Positions 9,441-19,052 of a stretch of DNA of 64,000 nt are shown in pieces (position 1 is the stretch's first letter; each line of letters starts with the position of its first letter). Origin of the DNA: Alphaproteobacteria bacterium (GTDB taxonomy: Bacteria > Pseudomonadota > Alphaproteobacteria > DSM-16000 > Inquilinaceae). Location of the stretch: positions 60,565-124,564 of the forward strand of contig JANQGH010000084.1 of the NCBI GenBank assembly GCA_028277405.1, given 5' to 3'. Below the pieces are notes generated by a model, which did no database searches, was not told the origin of the DNA, and saw nothing but the letters and a program-made list of their open reading frames with translations. Made by a program: the position numbers and the translations under genes.

Positions 9441-10499
9441 ATGTCGGTTTTCGATGCGATCGATTTCGACAGCCACGAGAAGATCGTCTTCTGCAGCGAC
9501 CCTAGCACGGGCCTTCGGGCCATTATTGCCATTCACAACACCACGCGCGGTCCCGCCTTGGGCGGCTGCCGGATGTGGCCCTACGGCCACGAGGATGACG
9601 CGCTGAAGGACGTGCTGCGCCTGTCGCGCGGCATGACCTACAAGGCCGCCATATCCGGCCTGGATCTCGGTGGCGGCAAGTCCGTCATCATCGGCGATCC
9701 AAAGCGGGACAAGACCGCGACGCTGATGCGGTCAATGGGCCGCGCGATCGAACGGCTGGCCGGCCGCTACATCGTAGCGGAGGATGTCGGCACCACCGTC
9801 GATGACATGGCGGAGATCGGCAAGGAAACGCAGCATGTCAGTGGGCTGCCCGAGACGCTGGGCGGAACCGGCGACCCCTCGCCGGCGACCGCCAAAGGGG
9901 TGTTCATGGGCATGAAGGCCGCCGCCGACCATGCGGGCTGGCGGGGCGGGCTGGCGGGCCGAACCGTCGCCGTCCAAGGGCTGGGCAGTGTCGGCAGCCA
10001 TCTCTGCCGGCTTTTGACCGATGCCGGCGCCCACCTGATCGTCACCGATCTGCACGACAAAGCCGTCGAAGACGCGGTTCGCCAGTTTGGCGCCATGGCC
10101 GTCGCGCCCGACGAGATCTATGAGGTTGAGGCGGACGTCTATGCGCCGTGCGCCTTGGGCGGCACGATCAACGACGCGACACTGCCGCGCCTTAAGGCCT
10201 GGATCGTCGCCGGATCGGCCAACAATCCCCTGGCCACGGCAAGCCATGGCGACGATCTGCGGCGGCGCGGCATCCTCTATGCGCCGGACTATGTCATCAA
10301 TGCCGGCGGCCTGATCACGGTAGCGGAGGCAAGTCTGGGCCACGCCCCCGAAACGACGGCCCGTAAGATCGACGGTATCTATGACGTGACACGCGCGATC
10401 CTGGACCAGGCGGACAAGCTGGACATCGCAACCAGCCTTGCTGCGGACCGCATCGCCGAAGAACGGTTCCGTCATCACGGCCCCGCGCTGGCGGCCTAG
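9441..10499 (+). CDS. Leu/Phe/Val-type amino acid dehydrogenase
   Basis: 352-residue NAD-dependent branched-chain/aromatic amino acid dehydrogenase of the Glu/Leu/Phe/Val superfamily. The start at ATG 9441 is set by a GGAGGA site 7 bases upstream; an ATG at 9396 has none. With this start the catalytic residues fall at Lys68 (MTYKAA), Lys80 (GGGKSVI) and Asp115 (AEDVGT), the numbers known in Bacillus leucine dehydrogenase, which supports both start and assignment. The Rossmann motif GLGSVG is at 180-185. It converts leucine, valine or phenylalanine to the 2-oxo acid plus ammonia; substrate preference cannot be told by eye. Confidence 0.92.
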   Translation: MSVFDAIDFDSHEKIVFCSDPSTGLRAIIAIHNTTRGPALGGCRMWPYGHEDDALKDVLRLSRGMTYKAAISGLDLGGGKSVIIGDPKRDKTATLMRSMGRAIERLAGRYIVAEDVGTTVDDMAEIGKETQHVSGLPETLGGTGDPSPATAKGVFMGMKAAADHAGWRGGLAGRTVAVQGLGSVGSHLCRLLTDAGAHLIVTDLHDKAVEDAVRQFGAMAVAPDEIYEVEADVYAPCALGGTINDATLPRLKAWIVAGSANNPLATASHGDDLRRRGILYAPDYVINAGGLITVAEASLGHAPETTARKIDGIYDVTRAILDQADKLDIATSLAADRIAEERFRHHGPALAA

Positions 10500-10527
10500 C
10501 AGCCGACAACCGCTCAAGTCTTACGGT

Positions 10528-10546
10528 CCGATCGCCTCCCGATCGG
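10528..10546. other. Perfect 7-bp inverted repeat after the dehydrogenase gene
   Basis: CCGATCG and its complement CGATCGG enclose a 5-base loop, 28 bases after the dehydrogenase stop and between two convergent genes. No T-run follows on either strand, so it is at most a weak terminator or an mRNA-end stabiliser. Confidence 0.4.
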
Positions 10547-10570
10547 CCACGTCCAAGTGCGCTGACTTAG

Positions 10571-10780
10571 TTAGGACGACGCCGCCGCTTCCAGCCGGAC
10601 GGCAGAGGCCAACGGCAACGAGCGGTCGTGGTGGAGAATTTCCTGAATTCCTAGAGCGCACTGGCCGCATTGCGGCCGGCAGCCCAAGGCACGATAAACC
10701 TCAACGGGTGTGCGTGCGCCGTTTTCAATCGCCTGACGGACCCGCTTGTCGTTCAGTCCGTTACAGATGCAAACATACAT
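10571..10780 (-). CDS. bfd: Bacterioferritin-associated ferredoxin-like [2Fe-2S] protein
   Basis: 69 residues from ATG 10780. Cysteines 4 and 6 (YVCICNG) and 38 and 41 (RPQCGQCA) give the CxC-X31-CxxC pattern of Bfd, which binds one [2Fe-2S] cluster and in the family donates electrons to bacterioferritin to release stored iron. The helix DKRVRQAIENGARTP is the usual BFD fold. No bacterioferritin gene is adjacent. The frame extends upstream to 10804, but the family begins at MYVCICN. Iron regulation is likely; no clear Fur or Irr box was seen by eye. Confidence 0.88.
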   Translation of the reverse strand: MYVCICNGLNDKRVRQAIENGARTPVEVYRALGCRPQCGQCALGIQEILHHDRSLPLASAVRLEAAASS

Positions 10781-11039
10781 CGCCGTTCGCGTGCCCAAGC
10801 TCAAAACCTGTCGCTTCTACATATGGCCTACCTGAGAATGACTGTCAATTGCGCGGTTGGACCCGCTTCAAAGAGTCACCAAACGAAAGGAATGGAAACA
10901 AATGGCAATTGGAGAGTGAAGAATCTAACCTTGCAGCCTTGCTAATCCTTTCGGTCGTGCTAGGGTGCGATTTGAAAGCAAGTGGGGGTGCTTTAGCCCA
11001 AAAGTGTTCTCGGAAGAATTGAGATTCCAGGGAGGAACC

Positions 11040-12320
11040 ATGAGACAAACTTTGACAGCGGCCCTTTTGTCAGCCGTTGCCGGCATCGCGATCAACACAA
11101 GTGCGCAAGCGCAAGGCGTGGAGGTATCGATCTCCTGTGGCGCGGTCGGCCCTGGGCTGGAACTGTGCCGTGAGGGTGTCGCGGCATGGGAAGCCGAGAC
11201 CGGCAACACGGTCAATGTGACGACGGCGCCGAACTCCACCACGGACCGCCTGGCTCTTTACCAGCAGGTGCTGAACGCGGGCGCGGGCGATCTCGACATC
11301 TATATGATCGACGTGATCTGGCCGGGCATTCTGGGCAGTCACTTTGTGAATTTGGCCGAGTACATTCCGCAGGACGTGATCGACCAACACTTCCCGGCGA
11401 TCATTGAAAACAACACCGTGGACGGCTCGCTGGTCGGCATGCCGTGGTACACGGATGCGGGCATTCTGTACTATCGAACCGACTTGCTGGAGCAGTATGG
11501 CGTCGAGGTGCCAACCACCTGGCAGGAGTTGACGGTCGCCGCCGAGACGATCATGGCGGGCGAACGCGAGGCCGGCAATGACCGCTTCTGGGGCTTCGTT
11601 TGGCAAGGCCGCGCGTATGAGGGCCTGACTTGCGACGCATTGGAATGGATCGACAGCTTCAACGGCGGGTCGATCGTCGAAGCCGACGGCACGGTTTCGG
11701 TGAACAACGACAACGCCATCCAGGCGATCGATCTGGCCGCCACCTGGGTCGGCACGATTTCCCCCGATGGCATCTTGAACTACGCCGAGGAGGAAGCGCG
11801 CGGCGTGTTCCAGTCGGGCAATGCTGCCTTCATGCGCAATTGGCCGTACGCCTGGGCAGCCGGGCAGGCCGAGGACAGCCCGATCCGGGGCAACATCGAG
11901 GTCGCACCGCTGCCGAGGGGCGGCTACAACGGCGTGCATACCGGCACGCTGGGCGGCTGGCAGCTCGCGGTCTCGCGCTATTCGGAGAATCCCGAGGTCG
12001 CGGCCGATCTGGTCAACTACTTGACGAGCTTCAACGAGCAGAAGCGCCGCGCCATCGAAGGTTCGTACTTGCCGACCATCGAGGCGCTGTACAGCGATCC
12101 GGACATTGAGGCGGCAAATCCGTTCATTCCGCGCCTCTATGAAACCTTCGTCAATGCCGTCGCGCGGCCGTCCCGCGTTACGGGCGAACGCTACAACGAA
12201 GTGTCGTCCGCATTCTGGAACGCGGTTCACGCCACGCTTTCCGGCAATGGCGATGCCGCAACCAATTTGGCATCGCTGGAAACGGAGTTGAGGCGCATCA
12301 GCCGCGGCGGACGCTGGTAG
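11040..12320 (+). CDS. Sugar ABC transporter substrate-binding protein
   Basis: 426-residue periplasmic binding protein of the family 1 (MalE/ThuE-like) type. Residues 1-24 form a signal peptide ending AQA-QG. Family features include the hinge motif MPWYTDAGILYYRTDLLEQYG, the W-rich FAxNWPYAW-like segment (FMRNWPYAW) and the TLGGWQLAVSRYSENPEVA region. The start is ATG 11040 after GGAGGAACC; the open frame extends further upstream without a ribosome site. It heads an operon with two permeases and a UgpC-type ATPase. Trehalose, maltose or another alpha-glucoside is a plausible ligand by family resemblance, but this is inference; a GH13 glucosidase lies 27 kb away. Confidence 0.92.
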   Translation: MRQTLTAALLSAVAGIAINTSAQAQGVEVSISCGAVGPGLELCREGVAAWEAETGNTVNVTTAPNSTTDRLALYQQVLNAGAGDLDIYMIDVIWPGILGSHFVNLAEYIPQDVIDQHFPAIIENNTVDGSLVGMPWYTDAGILYYRTDLLEQYGVEVPTTWQELTVAAETIMAGEREAGNDRFWGFVWQGRAYEGLTCDALEWIDSFNGGSIVEADGTVSVNNDNAIQAIDLAATWVGTISPDGILNYAEEEARGVFQSGNAAFMRNWPYAWAAGQAEDSPIRGNIEVAPLPRGGYNGVHTGTLGGWQLAVSRYSENPEVAADLVNYLTSFNEQKRRAIEGSYLPTIEALYSDPDIEAANPFIPRLYETFVNAVARPSRVTGERYNEVSSAFWNAVHATLSGNGDAATNLASLETELRRISRGGRW

Positions 12321-12344
12321 GATCGCCGAATAGGAGATGATTGG

Positions 12345-12376
12345 GCCCGACGGTACTTGCCGTCGGGCTCCTTTTT
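12345..12376 (+). terminator. Intrinsic terminator/attenuator inside the sugar ABC operon
   Basis: GCCCGACGG and CCGTCGGGC form a perfect 9-bp stem around a 6-base loop, followed by TCCTTTTT. It sits 25 bases after the binding-protein stop and 100 bases before the first permease start. Partial read-through would give more binding protein than permease. Confidence 0.85.
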
Positions 12377-12475
12377 GCCCGATACTTTTGACAAGACCGC
12401 TCACCAAAGAGCGGCGACTACAAACAGCCGGCCCTCTCAACCGAAACCGGCGACCAACTGGGATGGGGATGCCGC

Positions 12476-13615
12476 ATGACTGCTGATGCGTCCGCTATTG
12501 CGCCAGAAAATCTGGGCACGGAAACGGCTCCAAGAGCGTCCAAGCTAACGAGACAGCGGGTTCGATCCGCCTGGATCTTCATCACCCCGATGCTGATCAT
12601 GCTTGCGCTGGTCGCCGGTTACCCGCTGATCAGCACGATCTATTACAGCTTCACCGACAGGTTGCTGATTGCTGATCACAACACACAGTTCATCGGCTTC
12701 AACAACTACCTCTACTACGGGCCAAATCTAAACAACTACGATGAAGAGCTGGACGGCTACTTCGTCTATTACGAGGACACTGACGCCGCGCTGGTCTATC
12801 GCGATGACGGTGTCTTCTATGATTTGGATACCGAGGATCCCGATACCGGCGCCATGGACCCCTATGCCGGGGAAATCGACACGGCCGATGTGTTCGAGTG
12901 GCAGGGACTGCTTGTCGACTCGTTATGGTGGCGATCGGTCTGGAACACCCTGACATTCAGCGTCGTTTCGGTCGGGCTGGAGATTGTCATCGGCCTGGTC
13001 GTGGCGCTGATCCTGAACGCCAATATGCCCGGGCGAGCCGTCATCCGGGCAGCGGTGCTGATCCCCTGGGCCATCCCGACCATCGTGTCCGCCCAGATGT
13101 GGAGCTGGATGCTCAACGACCAGTACGGCGTCATCAACGAAATCCTGTTGAGCTGGGGCTGGATCGAAAGCCGCCTGGCCTTCACCGCCGACCGATTCCT
13201 CGCACTACCATCCGTGATCGCCGTGGACGTCTGGAAGACGACGCCGTTCATGGCCTTGTTGATCCTTGCGGCACTGCAGCTTCTACCCGGAGAGGTCTAC
13301 GAGGCCGCAAAGGTCGACGGCATCCACCCGGTCAAGCAATTCTTCCGGATCACGTTGCCGCTGATCCGGCCCGCTTTGATGGTGGCGGTGATCTTCCGGG
13401 CCCTGGATGCGTTACGCATCTTCGACCTGATCTATGTGCTCACATCGGGCAGTCGAGATACGATGTCGATGTCCATCTACGCCCGACAGAATTTGATCGA
13501 CTTCCAAAATGTCGGCTACGGATCGGCAATATCGACCGGGCTGTTCCTGATCATTTCAGCCTTCACGTTGATCTATCTGATGCTGGGCCGTGTCAACTTT
13601 GACCAGGAGCGCTAA
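12476..13615 (+). CDS. Sugar ABC transporter permease (MalF-type) with a long acidic periplasmic insert
   Basis: 379-residue inner-membrane permease. The EAA loop near the C-terminus (EAAKVDGIHPVKQFFRITLP) contacts the ATPase. After transmembrane helix 1 (about residues 33-58) comes FIGFNNY, which in relatives is followed within about 10-20 residues by a W-x-A-x-x-NT segment. Here about 65 residues (about 81-146) intervene, very rich in Asp, Glu and Tyr (for example YFVYYEDTDAALVYRDDG and YDLDTEDPDTGAMDP), before WWRSVWNTLTF. The insert faces the periplasm and could touch the binding protein or bind calcium; this is inference. Four bases separate it from the next permease gene. Confidence 0.9.
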   Translation: MTADASAIAPENLGTETAPRASKLTRQRVRSAWIFITPMLIMLALVAGYPLISTIYYSFTDRLLIADHNTQFIGFNNYLYYGPNLNNYDEELDGYFVYYEDTDAALVYRDDGVFYDLDTEDPDTGAMDPYAGEIDTADVFEWQGLLVDSLWWRSVWNTLTFSVVSVGLEIVIGLVVALILNANMPGRAVIRAAVLIPWAIPTIVSAQMWSWMLNDQYGVINEILLSWGWIESRLAFTADRFLALPSVIAVDVWKTTPFMALLILAALQLLPGEVYEAAKVDGIHPVKQFFRITLPLIRPALMVAVIFRALDALRIFDLIYVLTSGSRDTMSMSIYARQNLIDFQNVGYGSAISTGLFLIISAFTLIYLMLGRVNFDQER

Positions 13616-13618
13616 GCC

Positions 13619-14461
13619 ATGAGCAGAAACGCGCGCAGACTCCTGTTGAGAATCGCCTTCTACGTATTGGTGATTTTCATCGTCATCTACACCGTCTTCC
13701 CGTTCTACTGGGCGATCAACTCGTCTCTGAAGGCGGGCACGGACCTGTTCTCGGCCGCCTTCCTGCCGCCGTCGCCGGCCTGGACAAACTATGTCTCGGT
13801 CTTCGAGGATCAGCCGTTCGCGTTGAACATCCTGAACTCCGTCTACGTGTCCGGCGTGACGGTGATCATCTCGCTGTTTCTTGCCGTCACGGCCGCCTAC
13901 GCGCTGGGTCGGATCAAGTTCAGCGGCCGCGGCGTCTTGCTGCTGGTCGTGCTTAGCGTCTCTATGTTCCCGCAGATCGCGGTGCTGTCGGGGCTGTACG
14001 AGGTCATGCGTTGGCTGGGCCTGATCCAGCGTTTGGAATCGCTGATCATCAGCTACGTCATTTTCACGCTGCCCTTCACCGTGTGGATCCTGACCACCTT
14101 CATGCGTGAACTGCCGAAGGAGCTGGAGGAGGCGGCGATCGTCGACGGCGCCAGCCCATGGCAGACCATCTCGCGGGTGTTCCTGCCGTTGCTGGGGCCG
14201 GCCCTGGCAACCACGGGTCTTCTGGCCTTCATCGCGGCGTGGAACGAGTTTCTGTTCGCCCTCACCTTCGTGGGCAACAACAACGAAACCCAAACGATAC
14301 CGGTGGCGATCGCGAACTTCAGCGGCGCCAGCGAGTTCGAACTGCCCTGGGGCGGCATCATGGCGGCGTCGGTTATCGTGACCGTGCCGTTGATCGTGCT
14401 GGTCCTGATCTTCCAGCGCATGATCGTGTCCGGCCTCACCGCGGGCGCCGTCAAAGGTTAG
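13619..14461 (+). CDS. Sugar ABC transporter permease (MalG-type)
   Basis: 280-residue second permease of the sugar importer, with about six transmembrane helices. The EAA loop [21 protein letters not shown] (residues about 163-183) couples to the ATPase, and the C-terminal [15 protein letters not shown] is the classic MalG/UgpE ending. It starts immediately after the MalF-type gene (TAA GCC ATG) and is followed by the ATPase gene after 57 bases with a good AGGAGA ribosome site. Confidence 0.93.
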   Translation: MSRNARRLLLRIAFYVLVIFIVIYTVFPFYWAINSSLKAGTDLFSAAFLPPSPAWTNYVSVFEDQPFALNILNSVYVSGVTVIISLFLAVTAAYALGRIKFSGRGVLLLVVLSVSMFPQIAVLSGLYEVMRWLGLIQRLESLIISYVIFTLPFTVWILTTFMRELPKELEEAAIVDGASPWQTISRVFLPLLGPALATTGLLAFIAAWNEFLFALTFVGNNNETQTIPVAIANFSGASEFELPWGGIMAASVIVTVPLIVLVLIFQRMIVSGLTAGAVKG

Positions 14462-14518
14462 CGAGTAACAGAGGGTAGCCGGTGCGATCGCTCGCGCCGG
14501 CGCAAGAGGAGATAACAA

Positions 14519-15682
<1,164 letters not shown>

Positions 15683-15704
15683 GCTGACGTCGAGAGTTCC
15701 GCAC

Positions 15705-15744
15705 AAGGGGGTGCGCCCATTCCTGGGCGTGCCCCCTTTCCTTT
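15705..15744 (+). terminator. Strong intrinsic terminator of the sugar ABC operon
   Basis: A 15-bp stem (AAGGGGGTGCGCCCA with TGGGCGTGCCCCCTT, two G-T pairs in the middle) closes a 4-base loop and is followed by a T-rich TTTCCTTT. It lies 22 bases after the ATPase stop and separates the operon from the convergent small gene. Confidence 0.9.
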
Positions 15745-15759
15745 AGGCGGCCGATGCAG

Positions 15760-16014
15760 TCAACCGACGGCCAGCGGCCTGACCGGCGCGCCCCGCTCGA
15801 TCCAGCGGATCTTGGTGTCGAGGCGGCGGGCTCTCTCCGGCGCGGTCGCCCGCATTCTGGCCTCTTCGACCATCAGCGACTCGAGGGACGTCAAACGTTC
15901 GCGCTGTTCCCCCGTCAGGCCTGGCCGCTTCAGCAAAGCCCGGATCGTCGCCAGCCTTTCGCCCAGCATGAACGGTGTGATCTGATGCTGGGCCGTTTTC
16001 GCCTTTGCGTTCAT
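15760..16014 (-). CDS. Small charged protein of unknown function under a palindromic operator
   Basis: 84 residues, mostly predicted helix, rich in Arg, Glu and Leu (LGERLATIRALLKRPGLTGEQRERLTSLESL), with no signal peptide or membrane helix. I do not recognise the family. Support for a real gene: a strong GGGAGGGAAG ribosome site before ATG 16014, a sigma-70-like promoter 50 bases upstream, and two perfect palindromic operators at that promoter. The leader also holds a 14-base palindrome (CTCCCA-GA-TGGGAG, 16024-16037) covering the ribosome site. The same operator lies before the XRE gene at 56.7 kb, so this may be a target of that regulator. Confidence 0.6.
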   Translation of the reverse strand: MNAKAKTAQHQITPFMLGERLATIRALLKRPGLTGEQRERLTSLESLMVEEARMRATAPERARRLDTKIRWIERGAPVRPLAVG

Positions 16015-16060
16015 GGTTCTTCCCTCCCAGATGGGAGCCGCGATTCGACGCGACCCTACA

Positions 16061-16089
16061 AAGATGGCGCACTATGTGCGCATTTTCAA
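16061..16089 (-). promoter_or_regulatory. Candidate sigma-70 promoter of the 84-residue gene
   Basis: On the minus strand TTGAAA (16084-16089) and CATCTT (16061-16066) are 17 bases apart. The first palindromic operator fills most of the spacer, so a bound dimer would block RNA polymerase. The predicted start of transcription gives a leader of about 40 bases. Confidence 0.5.
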
Positions 16090-16111
16090 CAGAAAAGCGC
16101 ACATAGTGCGC
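16067..16111. promoter_or_regulatory. Two perfect palindromic operators, GCGCAC-N3-GTGCGC
   Basis: GCGCACTATGTGCGC at 16067-16081 and GCGCACATAGTGCGC at 16097-16111. Each is a perfect 6-bp inverted repeat with a 3-base centre, and the two are reverse complements of each other. Centres are 30 bp apart, about three helical turns, so two dimers would sit on one DNA face. A third copy (GCGCACCAAGTGCGC) lies upstream of the XRE regulator gene at 56758-56772, and the base run AGAAAAGCGCAC is shared with it. Confidence 0.75.
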
Positions 16112-16339
16112 ACCACCGGTGCCTCAGCCAGCCGTGACGCTGGGCGACCGCCGCCATCGGCCATTGGCGGAGGCATGCATAGCGGCCCGGCATGTCCACA
16201 GGGTTTCGCAGTAAACAGCGACATGTTTCAGTTGCTTCGGCTCCCGTCGCCCGACCGACCCCGACATGCCTTGGCGCGAAGTTGGGGGACGCTTAGTGTG
16301 CTGGGCCATACCTTCCGCCCGCTACGACAGACTGAGAGC

Positions 16340-17308
16340 GTGCCAACAGCAGACATCTCATGGGTGCGACGCGCGCCCGTCGCCCAATTTGCCATCGTCA
16401 TGGGTTTGGCCGGTCTCGGCCATGCCTGGACCGTCGCGGCCCCCATCCTGGGCATACCGTACGCGGTGGGCCAGATCGTGCTCGCGCTCTCCGCAGTGGT
16501 ATTCGTTCTTTTGCTGGCCCTGTATGCCGCCAAGCTCGTCCGCTATCCACGGGCGGTCGCGACCGAGTTTGGCGACCCGGTGCAGATCAGCTTCTTCCCG
16601 ACCTTTTCGATCAGCCTCTTGCTGCTTGCGGTCGCGGCCCTGCCCTACAGCCGTGGCCTCGCTATGGTCGTATGGACAATCGGGGCGGCGCTCCAGCTCG
16701 TCCTGGCGCTATCGATCATCAATCTTTGGATCACGCGCAACGTGGACATCACGCACACCAGCCCAGCCTGGTTCATTCCAGTCGTGGGCAACATCGTCGT
16801 ACCGCAGGCCGGTGTGCCGCTGGGCTTCATCGAACTGTCGTGGTTCTTCTTTGCGGTCGGCATCGTGTTCTGGCTGATCCTTTTCACCATCGTGCTGTAC
16901 CGCATCATCTTTCACGATCAGTTGCCGGCTCGGTTCCTGCCTACCCTGTTCATCCTGCTGGCACCCCCCGCCCTCGGTTTCATCGCCTATCGATTGCTGA
17001 CGACCGGAGGCGTGGAGACGGCCGCACTGGACGGAACCGCCCGCATTCTGATCGGCATGGCGTTCTTTTTGACCCTGTTGCTGGTGAGCATGGCCGGCTC
17101 GTTCCGACGCGTGCCGTTTGCCATTAGCTGGTGGGCCTATACGTTTCCCTCAGCCGCAATGGCCGTGGCAGCCTTGGAGTATCATCTGGCCGTCGGCTCC
17201 GACTGGACGGCCGCGATCGCGGCCGTGCTCCTGGCAGCCGCAACGCTCATTATTCTTGGCGTCGCCTGGCGCACTTTACGGGCTCTGTTCGGCGGCACGC
17301 TGTATTAG
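16340..17308 (+). CDS. SLAC1/TehA-family (TDT) anion channel or transporter
   Basis: About 322 residues with roughly ten hydrophobic helices and the TDT-type opening PVAQFAIVMGLAGLGHAW. Other family-like features are FFPTFSISLLLLA, PAWFIPVVGNIVVPQAG and SWWAYTFPSAAMAVA. Relatives include TehA, the plant SLAC1 anion channel and sulfite or dicarboxylate exporters; the substrate here is unknown. The open frame continues upstream to 16013 across the operator region, but homology starts just after GTG 16340, so I use that start; ATG 16223 is possible. Confidence 0.82.
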   Translation: MPTADISWVRRAPVAQFAIVMGLAGLGHAWTVAAPILGIPYAVGQIVLALSAVVFVLLLALYAAKLVRYPRAVATEFGDPVQISFFPTFSISLLLLAVAALPYSRGLAMVVWTIGAALQLVLALSIINLWITRNVDITHTSPAWFIPVVGNIVVPQAGVPLGFIELSWFFFAVGIVFWLILFTIVLYRIIFHDQLPARFLPTLFILLAPPALGFIAYRLLTTGGVETAALDGTARILIGMAFFLTLLLVSMAGSFRRVPFAISWWAYTFPSAAMAVAALEYHLAVGSDWTAAIAAVLLAAATLIILGVAWRTLRALFGGTLY

Positions 17309-17354
17309 GCTGCACGGATTACCGAGAAAGCGCGACAGCAGCAGGGAGACGGGA

Positions 17355-17759
17355 ATGGCCAAGGCAACGGGAATCGGCGGCGTCTTTTTCAGGGCCAACG
17401 ACATCACGGCGACCGCGCAGTGGTACGAACGCTGCCTGGGCCTCAACGTCAGCACATGGGAAGGTGGCGCCTTCAGCCAGTTCAATTGGCGCGAGGCGGA
17501 CAACCCGGAGGCCAAGGGTTATACGATCTGGTCGCCCTTCAACCAGTCAACAAAGTATTTCGACCCCGGCGGGGCTGACTTCATGATCAATTTCCGCGTC
17601 GACGACCTCGATGCTGTCCTTGAGCATCTGCGCGCCCAGAATGTGGAGATCGTCGGCGATATCCAGACAGAGCCTTACGGCCGCTTCGCCTGGATCATCG
17701 ATCTTGACGGCCGCAAGGTCGAGCTGTGGGAACCGGCGGACGACGACCCGGCAAAGTAG
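17355..17759 (+). CDS. Glyoxalase/VOC-superfamily protein
   Basis: 134 residues forming one vicinal-oxygen-chelate module pair: GVFFRANDITATAQWYERCLGL at the start and RFAWIIDLDGRKVELWEP at the end, with the metal-ligand-type Glu in VELWEP. It may act in methylglyoxal or xenobiotic handling or bind a small molecule; the family is broad. Start ATG 17355 follows GGGAGACGGGA. It is downstream of the TDT gene on the same strand with a 46-base gap. Confidence 0.85.
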   Translation: MAKATGIGGVFFRANDITATAQWYERCLGLNVSTWEGGAFSQFNWREADNPEAKGYTIWSPFNQSTKYFDPGGADFMINFRVDDLDAVLEHLRAQNVEIVGDIQTEPYGRFAWIIDLDGRKVELWEPADDDPAK

Positions 17760-17819
17760 GACAAAGTAGGAACGGGGCCGCCGCCGAGAAGTCTGGCAAG
17801 TGGTTAGGACCGGGGCCGT

Positions 17820-18995
17820 CTAGCTGGCCCGCTTCAACTCCGTCTCCACCATCGTCGCGAACCAGCTGGCGCCGACCGGCAGGATCTCGTCATTGAAGTC
17901 ATAGCGCGGGTTGTGAACCATGCAGGCGGACGGGCCACCCGCCTGGCCCAGCACGATGTAGGCGCCCGGGCGCTTCTCAAGCATGTACGAGAAATCCTCC
18001 GCCCCCATCACCGGCTGAATGTCGCGGTCAACTTTGCCCTGGCCAAGGACGGCCTCGGCCACCCGCGCGGCTTTCTCCGCCTGCTTCTCATGGTTGACGG
18101 TCGCCGGGTAGCCGCGCCGGTAGAAAACCTCGGCCTCCCCGCCATAGGCGTCGGCAACCGACTTGGCGATACGTGCCATGCCTGTCTCGATCTCGTCGCG
18201 GACACTTTCATCGAAGGTACGCACCGTACCCCCCATCCAGCCATCATGCGCGATGACGTTGAAAGCCGACCCGATATGCATCTGGGTGACGCTGATGACC
18301 GCCGGGTGCAGCGGATTGGTATTGCGGCTGACAAGGGTTTGAAAACCCTGGACGATCTGCGTCGCGATGATCACCGGGTCGACCGTGTGATGCGGCATCG
18401 CGGCATGGCCGCCGGTCGCCTTGATGGTGATCTTGAACTCGTCTGCCGCCGCCATCATCGGCCCTGTGCGCAGGCCGGCCTCGCCCGCCCCAAGCAGCGG
18501 CCAGTTGTGCATGCCATAGACTTCGTCGCTGGCAAAGCGGTCGAACAGCCCGTCTTCGATCATCGCCTTGCCGCCGCCCTTGCCCTCCTCCGCCGGCTGG
18601 AAGATGAAATGCACCGTGCCGTCGAAGTTCTTCGTCTCCGCCAGGTATTTCGCCGCGCCCAGCAGCATGGTCGTGTGCCCGTCATGGCCACAGCCATGGA
18701 ACTTCCCATCGTGCTTGGACTTATAGGCGAAGTCGTTTTCCTCCTGCATCGGCAGGGCGTCCATGTCGGCCCGCAGACCAATCGACTTGTCCGACTCCCC
18801 GCGCCCCTTCAAGACCCCGACCACGCCGGTCTGGCCGACGCCGCGATGGACCTCGATGCCCCAGGCCTCGAGCTTTTCGGCAACCAGGTTGGACGTGCGA
18901 AACTCCTCGAACCCCAACTCCGGATGCATGTGAATGTCGCGGCGCCATTCGGTCATTTCGTCCTTCATGGCGGCGATCGAGTTGATGACGGGCAT
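17820..18995 (-). CDS. M20 family amidohydrolase/peptidase (hippurate hydrolase-like)
   Basis: 391-residue cytoplasmic zinc hydrolase that removes acyl groups from N-acyl amino acids or similar amides. Metal and catalytic motifs are in place: LRADMDALP, GCGHDGHTTMLLGAA, the general-base pair in FQPAEEGKGG, and MGAEDFSYML with the last metal-binding Glu. The dimerisation/lid insert with ATGGHAAMPH is in the middle. It is closely related to HipO/AmaA enzymes of amino-acid scavenging. The next gene on the same strand, upstream at 19053-20282, is another amidohydrolase. Confidence 0.92.
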   Translation of the reverse strand: MPVINSIAAMKDEMTEWRRDIHMHPELGFEEFRTSNLVAEKLEAWGIEVHRGVGQTGVVGVLKGRGESDKSIGLRADMDALPMQEENDFAYKSKHDGKFHGCGHDGHTTMLLGAAKYLAETKNFDGTVHFIFQPAEEGKGGGKAMIEDGLFDRFASDEVYGMHNWPLLGAGEAGLRTGPMMAAADEFKITIKATGGHAAMPHHTVDPVIIATQIVQGFQTLVSRNTNPLHPAVISVTQMHIGSAFNVIAHDGWMGGTVRTFDESVRDEIETGMARIAKSVADAYGGEAEVFYRRGYPATVNHEKQAEKAARVAEAVLGQGKVDRDIQPVMGAEDFSYMLEKRPGAYIVLGQAGGPSACMVHNPRYDFNDEILPVGASWFATMVETELKRAS

Positions 18996-19052
18996 GGGGT
19001 TTCCTTCGAAGCGATACGAGAATAATCGGCTAAACGCTAGATTGGGGCGCGG

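Noticed and set aside
11070..12440. 456-residue open frame on the minus strand opposite the sugar-binding protein gene
   Set aside because: Antisense shadow; no motifs, no ribosome site, and it runs over the terminator.
16013..16339. N-terminal extension of the SLAC1/TehA-type protein across the operator region
   Set aside because: The extension is not family-like and would read through two palindromic operators and the promoter of the divergent gene.
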